Notes under the pieces: model-generated
What the model was told of the DNA's origin: nothing
Seen by the model: only the letters and a program-made list of their open reading frames with translations
Database searches by the model: none
Program-made: the position numbers and the translations under genes
Source: DASPWV01 sp046727855
Lineage (GTDB): Bacteria; Acidobacteriota; Vicinamibacteria; Vicinamibacterales; UBA2999
DNA: 15,502 nucleotides
NCBI GenBank assembly: GCA_046727855.1
Contig: JBKPDL010000103.1
Span: 1-15,502 of the forward strand
Reading direction: 5' to 3'
Shown here: positions 1-6,195 of the stretch, in pieces
Position numbering within the stretch: the stretch's first letter is position 1
How the letters are laid out: every line of letters begins with the position of its first letter

Positions 1-49
1 CCATTATCCCATGAACGTTCGTGGGCAGCCCACGCCGGCGTGCGAGCCG
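1..49. repeat. Two overlapping short palindromes at the window edge
   Basis: Positions 21-33 read GTGGGC-A-GCCCAC and positions 31-42 read CACGCCGGCGTG, a perfect palindrome; the two share three bases. No reading frame of note covers them. They lie beyond the 3' end of the response-regulator gene, so a role in transcript termination or as a protein site is possible. There is no T-tract, and nothing in the sequence decides between these options. Confidence 0.35.
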
Positions 50-142
50 ACGTGAGGAACGCAGGTCAGGAACCTACGTGAACCTATGCAAGGAACCATC
101 GAAGGAACCTATGTAAGGAGCGTACGGGGCGGAACCTATGAG
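50..142. repeat. Degenerate 13-base tandem repeats (AGGAACCTA-type)
   Basis: About seven imperfect copies of a unit close to ACGTGAGGAACCT follow each other at 12-14 base spacing; clear copies of the GGAACCT core sit near 69, 104 and 131. The tract ends only a few bases from the stop codon (146-148) of the response-regulator gene. The reverse complement of the same core, AGGTTCC, makes up the 13-base tandem array at 7303-7397, so the two tracts look like one dispersed family. No coding potential is seen. Confidence 0.6.
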
Positions 143-145
143 GGT

Positions 146-1564
146 CTAGCCGTCGCTTTCCTGTGAGATTTGGTACTGCTCCAGCTTTTTGTACAAATTG
201 CTGCGCGGCGTGTCGATCACTTCGGCGGTCTTCGAGATGTTCCAACTGTTCTCCCGCAGCTTCGCCACCAGAAACGCGCGCTCGGAGGTGGATTTGAACT
301 CCTGCAGCGTCGGCGCCTGCATCCAGTCCGTGCGTGATGTGCTGCCAGCGCCGCTCGCCGCCGGGGCGCCGGCGAGCGCAGGCATCGAGGTCACATCCGC
401 CCTACCCGCCCCGAACTCCGGCAGATCTTTGACGTCGATCTGATCGCCGGGACTCATGATGATGAGCCGCTCGACGAAGTTCCGCAGTTCGCGGATATTC
501 CCGCGCCAACCGTGTTGCCGCAGACGTTCCATCGCCGCTGCAGTGAACGCCTTGCGCCGAAAGTTGTTCTCGCGCGAAAACAGATCCGCGAAGTGACGCA
601 CGAGCGTCGGAAGGTCGTCGCGCCGCTCACGCAGCGGCGGCACCTGAATCGGAATGACATTGAGGCGGTAGAACAAATCCTCCCGGAATGTCCCTCGCGT
701 GATCTCGTGCTCGAGATCCTTGTTGGTGGCCGCAATCACGCGCACGTCGACCTTGATGATGCGATTGCTTCCGAGCCGTTCGAGCTCCTGCTCCTGCAGA
801 ACGCGAAGCACTTTGGCCTGCGTCTTGAGGCTCATGTCGCCGACCTCGTCCAGAAAGATCGTGCCCTTGTCGGCCTGCTCGAACTTGCCGATCTGCCGAT
901 CGCTCGCGCCGGTGAATGATCCCTTTTCGTGGCCGAACAGCTCCGACTCGATGAGGTCGTCCGGGATTGCCGCGCAGTTGACTTGGACGAACGGTCCGTC
1001 GCGCCGCAGGCTCTCGCGATGAATCGCGCGCGCCACCAGCTCTTTGCCCACACCGCTCTCACCCCAAATGAGAACGGTTGCGTTTGTTGGCGCCGCTTTC
1101 GCGATCGCCTCGCGCACGCGCGCGAGCAGCGGCGAATCGCCGACGATTTGATACCGCTTCTCCGCGTCGCGCCGGAACGTGCGGTTTTCCGTCCGCAGCC
1201 GCCGTGAGTCGACGGCGTTTCTGACGGTGACGAGCACGCGCTCGCGTTCGAGCGGCTTCTCGATGAAGTCGAAGGCGCCGAGCTTGGTGGCTTCAACGGC
1301 AGTGGACACAGTGCCGTGCCCCGACACGACCACTACGGGCGTCACCTCGACAAGATGGCGGAGCCGCTGCAGCACTTCGATGCCGTCCATACCGGGCATC
1401 TTGACGTCGAGGAAGATGAGATCCGGTGCTTCGCGCTCGGCCTGCGCGATGCCCTCTTCTCCAGTTGCCGCTGATAAAACTTCGTAGCCTTCGTACTCGA
1501 GAATCATCCTCAACGAATCGCGGATGGCCGATTCGTCGTCGATGACGAGGATCCGCGGTTTCAT
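146..1564 (-). CDS. NtrC/NtrX-type sigma-54-dependent response regulator
   Basis: A 472-residue transcription activator with the full three-domain plan. The receiver domain covers about 1-120, with the acidic pair D9/D10, phospho-acceptor D53 in FLDVKMPG and K103. The AAA+ domain covers about 140-380, with Walker A GESGVGKE (168-175), the sigma-54 contact loop GSFTGA (215-220) and Walker B GTIFLDEVGD (234-243). A Fis-type helix-turn-helix sits at about 440-463. The GAFTGA loop has the common A-to-S variant and should still engage sigma-54 RNA polymerase. An Ala/Gly/Ser-rich linker (about 385-412) separates AAA+ and DNA-binding domains. Domain order and the helix-turn-helix resemble NtrX, but no NtrY-like kinase is in the window, so the signal is unknown. 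Its ATG overlaps the stop of the upstream protease gene in ATGA (1561-1564), which suggests co-transcription and coupled translation. Confidence 0.95.
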   Translation of the reverse strand: MKPRILVIDDESAIRDSLRMILEYEGYEVLSAATGEEGIAQAEREAPDLIFLDVKMPGMDGIEVLQRLRHLVEVTPVVVVSGHGTVSTAVEATKLGAFDFIEKPLERERVLVTVRNAVDSRRLRTENRTFRRDAEKRYQIVGDSPLLARVREAIAKAAPTNATVLIWGESGVGKELVARAIHRESLRRDGPFVQVNCAAIPDDLIESELFGHEKGSFTGASDRQIGKFEQADKGTIFLDEVGDMSLKTQAKVLRVLQEQELERLGSNRIIKVDVRVIAATNKDLEHEITRGTFREDLFYRLNVIPIQVPPLRERRDDLPTLVRHFADLFSRENNFRRKAFTAAAMERLRQHGWRGNIRELRNFVERLIIMSPGDQIDVKDLPEFGAGRADVTSMPALAGAPAASGAGSTSRTDWMQAPTLQEFKSTSERAFLVAKLRENSWNISKTAEVIDTPRSNLYKKLEQYQISQESDG

Positions 1565-3075
1565 CGATCCACGCGCACCGTCTTGATATTCCGCTGATCG
1601 GCGTCCGGGATGTAGATGTAGAGGGCGAGCGGTTCGCCAGTACGCGCCGCCTCGAGCACGCGCCGGAAGCGCGCGACCGAGTTGACCGGCTGGCGATTGA
1701 TTTCGAGGATGATGTTCCCGCGCTCGAGCCCAGCGTCATAGCCGGGACTCAATGGCTCGACACGCTGCACAAGAAGGCCTGTCATGCCGTGGGGCACGTC
1801 GAACCGGTGCGAATTCGCGCGGTCGATCTCGATGAGCGTCAGTCCGAGATCGCCCGGACCCATGACCTGCGTCGATCGATCCGGCCGATTGCTGTCATCG
1901 CCGGCTGCAGCGGGCGCTTCGTCGCGGATGTTTCGTTCGGCCAGCTTCACGATCAGCTGCCGTGATCGATTGTCGCGCAGCAGCTCGAGCCGCGCGGTCG
2001 TTCCTGGCTGCCGGGCCGCGATCTCACGAATCATCGAATCGTTGTTCGGCACGTCGCGGCCATCTATGGTCGTGATGAGGTCATAGGGCTTCAAACCGGC
2101 GCGTTCCCCCGGCGAGTCAGAGAGCACGTCCTGCACGAGCGCGCCGGTGGTGCGCGGCAGCCGCAGCGACTGCTGCAGATCGGGATCGACGTCGCGCAGC
2201 ACCACGCCGATGTAGCCGCGTGAGACGTGCCCCCGTTCCATCAATTGCGGCAGGATCAGCTTCGCCTGATTGATCGGCACCGCAAAGCCGATGCTGCTCG
2301 CCTGGCGGCTGATCGCCGAGTTGATGCCGATCACCTCGCCGCGCGTGTTGATCAAGGGACCGCCACTGTTGCCGAAGTTGATCGCCGCATCTGTCTGAAT
2401 GTAGTTGTCGAGGCTCGTGTCGAACAGCTTGCGACCGATGAAGCTGACGACGCCGACCGTTACTGTGTGCTCGTAGGCAAGCGGGTTGCCGATGGCGCAC
2501 ACCCATTCGCCGACGCGCAGCTCGTCTGAATCGCCGAGCGTCGCGTGACGAAACTTCCCTTCGCCCTGGATTCTGATCAACGCGATGTCCGTGTCGGGAT
2601 CCGATCCGATCACTTCCGCGCGCAGGCTTCGGCCGTCGGTCAGTTTGACCGTAATGCGCTCGGCGTTCTCAATCACGTGATGATTGGTGAGGATGTGTCC
2701 GCGCTCGTCGATGATGAATCCGGTTCCCGCGCCGCGCCGTGGTGTCTCGCCGCGGCGACGGAACTCGAATGGACCCTCGCCGACATCGGGCCGCGTCGGC
2801 GCCCGTCCGTCATTCGGTCGGGCGTCGCTCCGCGGCCGGCTGCTGGCGTCGATGTTGACCACGGCTGGGTTCAGGTGCTCGGCGACGTCGGCGAAATTGA
2901 CGACTCCGGCGATGCCCGGCACGACCGGGCGGTCGTCACGTGCGGGACGCGCGGCCACGGCCGGTGGCGCAGAGTTGGCCGGAGTCGGTGACATCGACCC
3001 GGTCACCACCATGCCCACTAGAAACGACACAGATGCCGTCAGGCACACGGTAAACCACGCAAACCGCCTGGTCAT
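1561..3075 (-). CDS. HtrA/DegP-type trypsin-like serine protease with two PDZ domains
   Basis: A 504-residue envelope protease. Residues 5-26 form one hydrophobic segment after MTRR, read as a signal anchor or uncleaved signal peptide facing the periplasm. A Pro/Arg-rich linker follows (about 27-115). The protease domain has catalytic H133 in TNHHV, D163 in DTDIALI and S237 in GNSGGP. PDZ1 spans about 283-380 and PDZ2 about 405-490, joined by a charged linker (383-405). This is the DegP/DegS/MucD family, which degrades or senses misfolded envelope proteins. It sits first in a two-gene unit with the sigma-54 regulator, overlapping by ATGA. Whether the regulator controls the protease or simply shares its message cannot be told. 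The ATG at 3073-3075 has no Shine-Dalgarno; a TATAAT lies only nine bases upstream. I give no symbol because DegP, DegQ and MucD cannot be separated by eye. Confidence 0.95.
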   Translation of the reverse strand: MTRRFAWFTVCLTASVSFLVGMVVTGSMSPTPANSAPPAVAARPARDDRPVVPGIAGVVNFADVAEHLNPAVVNIDASSRPRSDARPNDGRAPTRPDVGEGPFEFRRRGETPRRGAGTGFIIDERGHILTNHHVIENAERITVKLTDGRSLRAEVIGSDPDTDIALIRIQGEGKFRHATLGDSDELRVGEWVCAIGNPLAYEHTVTVGVVSFIGRKLFDTSLDNYIQTDAAINFGNSGGPLINTRGEVIGINSAISRQASSIGFAVPINQAKLILPQLMERGHVSRGYIGVVLRDVDPDLQQSLRLPRTTGALVQDVLSDSPGERAGLKPYDLITTIDGRDVPNNDSMIREIAARQPGTTARLELLRDNRSRQLIVKLAERNIRDEAPAAAGDDSNRPDRSTQVMGPGDLGLTLIEIDRANSHRFDVPHGMTGLLVQRVEPLSPGYDAGLERGNIILEINRQPVNSVARFRRVLEAARTGEPLALYIYIPDADQRNIKTVRVDR

Positions 3076-3084
3076 TTCTCAAAC

Positions 3085-3090
3085 ATTATA
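3085..3090 (-). promoter_or_regulatory. Candidate -10 box for the htrA-like gene
   Basis: The minus strand reads TATAAT, a perfect -10 hexamer, nine bases before the ATG of the protease gene. No convincing -35 lies 16-18 bases further upstream. A TTGACG only two bases before it is too close to serve. If used, transcription would begin at or next to the start codon, giving a leaderless message, which fits the lack of a Shine-Dalgarno. A chance match in an AT-rich spot is equally possible. Confidence 0.3.
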
Positions 3091-3465
3091 AGCGTCAACT
3101 CGTTGAGCTGGTTGCCGTTCGTACCAATTCTGTGCTGCCCTATTCACGTTTGTTGCCGCCTCCGGCGCGCACGCTGACCACTGATTTCCGTGCTTTGTTT
3201 GGCGGCTTCGCGAAAGCGCTGAAGGCGGGCGCCGGCAGGTGCACACAAGCGCCTCACCGGCCTTGTGCAGAGTGTGGCGGAGTCGCGGGCTCAAATTACC
3301 GCACAGGATAAACGTGTATGGATGATGCGCAATCGTTGAAGCTGTCGCTCCCGCACGGTCCTCGCACCCGCTAATAGTTCGCAACGTTCTCCTCGCCGAC
3401 ATCGGCCGCATAGCCTTTGTAGTCCCGGTGTTGGTACAGCGTCGGACGCCAGCCTGGAGCGACGC

Positions 3466-3524
3466 GAACTAGCCAAGGGCCCTGCCCTTGATATCCGGCT
3501 AACTCCGCGGCCCTTGGCTAGTTC
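3466..3524. repeat. 16-base perfect inverted repeat with a third partial copy in the loop
   Basis: The arm GAACTAGCCAAGGGCC (3466-3481) is matched exactly by its reverse complement at 3509-3524, with a 27-base loop. The loop holds another GCCCTTG (3484-3490) and GGCTAAC (3497-3503). The left arm can therefore also fold into a tight hairpin, CAAGGGC-CCT-GCCCTTG (3474-3490). Two mutually exclusive foldings are thus possible. It may be a terminator or processing structure after ligA, or a relic of a small mobile repeat. There is no strong T-run on either strand. Confidence 0.6.
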
Positions 3525-3537
3525 TTGTTGTTGGCTT

Positions 3538-3554
3538 GGCGCGCTCCGCGCGCC
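3538..3554. repeat. Short GC hairpin
   Basis: GGCGCG (3538-3543) pairs with CGCGCC (3549-3554) around the loop CTCCG. It lies between the two longer inverted repeats downstream of ligA. It could add to a compound terminator, but the minus strand shows no T-tract after it. Confidence 0.4.
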
Positions 3555-3555
3555 G

Positions 3556-3617
3556 TAGACCGTTATGCGGGTCCACAACGCGTACAAAATTCACGTCTGT
3601 GGCTGCATAACGGTCTA
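3556..3617. repeat. 13-base perfect inverted repeat (TAGACCGTTATGC)
   Basis: TAGACCGTTATGC (3556-3568) is matched exactly by GCATAACGGTCTA (3605-3617). An inner CCACA/TGTGG pair (3573-3577 with 3598-3602) extends the stem after two mismatches. The ends contain GTTATGC and GTCTAAC, words like those at integron attC ends, but the order and the inner arms do not fit an attC site. It begins 37 bases after the ligA stop codon on the transcribed strand, so a role at the end of the ligA message is plausible. Confidence 0.55.
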
Positions 3618-3653
3618 ACGACACGCAATCGTCCCAGCTACCGACGGCGGGGA

Positions 3654-5663
3654 TCACGTCGAAGCTTCGATCAGCGCCAGAAATGCGGCCTCGTCCAGTG
3701 TTGGGACGCCTAATGCGCGGGCTTTGTCGAGTTTCGTCCCGGCATCCGCGCCCACAACCAGGTAGCTGGTTTTTTTGCTGACCGAGCCGGTCACCTTTCC
3801 GCCGAGCCGTTCAATGCGGCTTTGCGCTTCCTCGCGTGACATCGTGTCGAGCGTTCCGGTAATTACGAACGTGCGTCCAGCTAGCGGCTGCGGCCCTTCG
3901 GCCGCAGCCTTGCGCTCACCGGTTAGCTTAAGCCCGGCCCGCCGGAAGTCTTCGATCAGTTCGCGGTTGGCCGGTTCGTCGAACCACGATCTCACCGACG
4001 CGGCCAGCACCGGGCCGATTTCCCGGACTCGCTGCAGCTCGTCGAGCGATGCCTGCGCGATATCGTCGATGGATCCGAAGCGATCGGCGAGCACTTGCGC
4101 GCCGCGTTCACCAACGTGCCGAATGCCGAGCCCGTAGATCAGCCGCCACACATCGTTGGATTTCGACTTCCCGAGCTCACTGAGCAGCTTCGCGGCGGAC
4201 TTCCTGCCCATGCGTTCCAGCGCTTCGAGCGTCTGCGCGTCGAGGCGGTAGACATCGGCGAAGCTTTTGATCAGCCCTTTATCGCAAAGCTGTCCGATGA
4301 GCGACTCGCCGAGGCCTTCGATGTTCATCGCTCCGCGCGACGCGAAATGTTCGAGACCACGCCGCAGTTTCGACTGACACGAGCTGTTTTCGCATCGCCA
4401 TACAGCTTCGCCTGCAGGCTTCTTCAGCTCGCTGCCACACACCGGACAGGCGGTGGGCATGACCCACCGCGCCGGCCGATTCGTCGCATCTGGATGGGCA
4501 GGACCGACGACGCGCGGAATGACGTCGCCGGCTTTTTCGACGATCACCAGCTCACCCGGACGGATGTCCTTGCGGACGATGTCATCCGGGTTGTGCAGCG
4601 TCGCCATCGAGATGGTCGAGCCCGCTACAATCGTTGGTTCGAGGACCGCAAACGGAGTGGCCGCGCCGGTGCGCCCGATGTTGATGTCGATCCGGTGCAG
4701 CATCGCGACTTTCCGTTCGGCTGGAAACTTGAACGCGGTTGCCCAACGCGGGAACTTCGATGTGCAGCCCAGGCGCTCACGGAACGCGCGCGCGTTCACC
4801 TTCACCACGACGCCATCGGTTTCGAAGTTGAGGGCCACGCGCATTTCGCGCCATTCGTGACAGAACGCCAGCACCTCGTCGATGCCGTTGCACTTCTTCC
4901 AGTGCGGTTCGACGGGCGCACCCCATTGTTTGAGTTCGGTGAGCATCTCGGCGTGCGTCGCGTGTTCCGGAGCTCCGGCCGGTCTGACAATCTGATACGT
5001 CCACGCCAGGAGACCGCGCCTTCCGACAAGCGCCGGATCCAGACTGCGCATCGTGCCGGCGGCGGTGTTGCGCGGGTTCGCGTACAACATCTCGCCCGCG
5101 TCCTGCTGCTCCTTGTTGATGCGCTCGAATGCGCGTTTCGAGAGGTAGACCTCACCGCGGATCTCGACGCGTCCACTTGGACCGCCCTGCAGCGTCAACG
5201 GGATTGCCCTCACGGTCCGCACGTTCTGCGTCACATCCTCGCCGCGCACACCGTCGCCGCGCGTGGCGCCGCGCACGAGCCGTCCATCTTGATAGGTCAG
5301 CGCAATGCTCAGGCCATCGATTTTGAGCTCGGCGACATAGTCGACCGGATCCGTCGTGCCGAGGCCGCGCCGTACGCGCTCGTCGAACTGGCGAAGCTCC
5401 TCTTCGTTGTAGGCGTTGTCAAGAGAGAGCATCGGCACGAGGTGCTCGACGGTAGCAAAGCCTTCGGCCGGACGGCCGCCGACACGCTGTGTCGGCGAGT
5501 CGGGGGACACGAGCTCCGGATGCGCGGCTTCGAGCTCCTGCAGCGCGCGCATCAGCGCGTCGAATTCAGTATCGGAGATTTCAGGCGCAGCCTGGACGTA
5601 GTAGAGCTCTTCGTGGCGGCGGATTTCGGATCGGAGTTCGGTGATGCGTTCGGCTGGGTTCAC
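3654..5663 (-). CDS. ligA: NAD+-dependent DNA ligase LigA
   Basis: A 669-residue replicative DNA ligase, close to the usual length of about 670. It seals nicks between Okazaki fragments using NAD+. The N-terminal Ia domain carries the NAD-binding residues in HEELYYV and ISDTEFD. The adenylated lysine is K114 in AELKIDG, with motifs III and IV following, including ETDGVVVK (281-288). After the OB fold come four zinc cysteines, C406, C409, C424 and C429, then helix-hairpin-helix repeats (about 440-575) and a C-terminal BRCT domain (about 591-669). All key residues are present. The start is GTG (5661-5663), chosen because the N-terminus lines up with the family from its first residues. No Shine-Dalgarno precedes it; the upstream message is C/U-rich repeat. 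A small repeat-encoded frame ends in a GTGA overlap with this start and could deliver ribosomes. Confidence 0.97.
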   Translation of the reverse strand: MNPAERITELRSEIRRHEELYYVQAAPEISDTEFDALMRALQELEAAHPELVSPDSPTQRVGGRPAEGFATVEHLVPMLSLDNAYNEEELRQFDERVRRGLGTTDPVDYVAELKIDGLSIALTYQDGRLVRGATRGDGVRGEDVTQNVRTVRAIPLTLQGGPSGRVEIRGEVYLSKRAFERINKEQQDAGEMLYANPRNTAAGTMRSLDPALVGRRGLLAWTYQIVRPAGAPEHATHAEMLTELKQWGAPVEPHWKKCNGIDEVLAFCHEWREMRVALNFETDGVVVKVNARAFRERLGCTSKFPRWATAFKFPAERKVAMLHRIDINIGRTGAATPFAVLEPTIVAGSTISMATLHNPDDIVRKDIRPGELVIVEKAGDVIPRVVGPAHPDATNRPARWVMPTACPVCGSELKKPAGEAVWRCENSSCQSKLRRGLEHFASRGAMNIEGLGESLIGQLCDKGLIKSFADVYRLDAQTLEALERMGRKSAAKLLSELGKSKSNDVWRLIYGLGIRHVGERGAQVLADRFGSIDDIAQASLDELQRVREIGPVLAASVRSWFDEPANRELIEDFRRAGLKLTGERKAAAEGPQPLAGRTFVITGTLDTMSREEAQSRIERLGGKVTGSVSKKTSYLVVGADAGTKLDKARALGVPTLDEAAFLALIEAST

Positions 5664-5842
5664 AGGGAGATTGCGGAGTCCAAGGAGAGGGGGAACAGGG
5701 AGATCGGGAAGATCGGGGAGAGGGCGAACAGGGAGATCGGGGAGACCGGGGAAAGGGCGAACAGGGAGATTGGGGAGATCGGGGAGAGGACGAACAGGGA
5801 GATCGGGGAGATCTGGGAGATCACGAGGATCGCGGAAGACAT
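5660..5842 (-). CDS. Possible repeat-encoded leader ORF coupled to ligA
   Basis: A 60-codon frame on the ligA strand. It starts at ATG (5840-5842) with GGGAGA nine bases upstream, a good Shine-Dalgarno. It ends in TGA that overlaps the ligA GTG as GTGA. The peptide is a hydrophobic Ile/Ser/Leu/Pro repeat of 11 residues (ISPISLFALSP-like), because the underlying DNA repeat is 33 bases and keeps the frame whatever the copy number. It lacks a charged N-terminus and matches no family I know. The GC-rich repeat has few stops in any frame, so the open frame alone is weak evidence. The spacing of the ribosome site and the GTGA overlap are the real arguments. An upstream ATG at 5849-5851 is in frame but too close to GGGAGA. 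Confidence 0.22.
   Translation of the reverse strand: MSSAILVISQISPISLFVLSPISPISLFALSPVSPISLFALSPIFPISLFPLSLDSAISL
5664..5830. repeat. 33-base tandem repeats, purine-rich on plus strand
   Basis: Four clear 33-base units at 5693-5725, 5726-5758, 5759-5791 and 5792-5824, each beginning GAACAGGGAGAT. Degenerate flanking copies reach the ligA start codon on one side and about 5830 on the other. Each unit holds one to three GATC words, commonly nine bases apart. The block lies at the ligA-proximal end of the gap between ligA and the polyprenyl synthase gene and is nearly pure G/A on the plus strand. On the message strand it is C/U-rich, the reverse of a ribosome-binding region. Confidence 0.9.
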
Positions 5843-5852
5843 GGAAACCATT

Positions 5853-6195
5853 CTCCCTGATCTTCTTGATCTCCGAGTGGTCCTATTGCTCCCTGATCTT
5901 CTTGATCTCCGAGTGGTCCTATTGCTCCCCGATCTCCTTGATCTCCCAGTGGTCCTATTGCTCCCCGATCTCTTTGATCTCCGAGTGGTCCTATTGCTCC
6001 CTGATCTCCTTGATCTCCCAGTGGTCCTTTCTCCCTGATCTCCTCGATCTCCCAGTGGTCCTATTGCTCCCCGATCTCCTTGATCTCCCAGTGCTCCTTT
6101 CTCCCTGATCTCCTCGATCTCCCAGTGGTCCTCTCCCCGATCTCCTCGATCTCCCAGTGGGCCTTTCTCCCGATCTCCTCGATCTCCCTGTCTCC
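5853..6195. repeat. 36-base tandem repeats, pyrimidine-rich on plus strand
   Basis: Ten units. Units of 36 bases occupy 5853-5888, 5889-5924, 5925-5960, 5961-5996 and 6031-6066. Shortened 32-34 base forms lie at 5997-6030, 6067-6100, 6101-6132 and 6133-6166, and a fragment follows from 6167. A unit reads CTCCCTGATCTCCTCGATCT followed by CCCAGTGGTCCTATTG or a close variant. The last bases abut the stop codon of the polyprenyl synthase gene (6196-6198). The core CTCCCCGATCTCC is the reverse complement of the core of the 33-base family at 5664-5830. The two blocks can therefore pair as one long imperfect hairpin in DNA or RNA, with a turn near 5831-5852. Confidence 0.92.

Larger units (their letters stand above)
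3076..3653. other. 578-base gene-free region between ligA and the htrA-like gene
   Basis: I find no convincing gene here. Open frames of about 100 codons exist on the minus strand (3079-3411, 3291-3587), but they overlap each other, lack recognisable motifs and have no Shine-Dalgarno. The half nearer ligA holds two long inverted repeats and a short GC hairpin, described separately. A weaker imperfect hairpin lies at 3240-3269 (TGCACACAAG against CTTGTGCA). No tRNA or other RNA gene was recognised. The stretch follows the 3' end of ligA and precedes the htrA-like gene on the same strand, so it likely holds the ligA terminator and the promoter of the next unit. Confidence 0.6.

Noticed and set aside
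3497..3568. A complete integron attC site
   Set aside because: GGCTAAC and GTTATGC frame a 72-base stretch of suitable length, but the outer boxes match at only five of seven positions and the inner L-type arms do not pair.
3079..3587. Minus-strand frames of about 100 codons between ligA and the htrA-like gene
   Set aside because: They overlap one another, have no motif or ribosome site and cover inverted repeats; random open frames are expected at this GC content.
4095..6038. 647-codon plus-strand open frame ending in repetitive peptide
   Set aside because: It is antisense to ligA across most of its length and continues through the repeat block only because the 33- and 36-base units have no stops. 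No domain is recognisable and ligA is unmistakable on the other strand.
5641..6108. Plus-strand 155-codon frame rich in Gly/Arg then Trp-Ser-Tyr repeats
   Set aside because: A direct readout of the tandem repeats in another frame; no ribosome site, signal or family match.
5664..6195. CRISPR array
   Set aside because: Units are contiguous with no unique spacers, and no cas genes are present.
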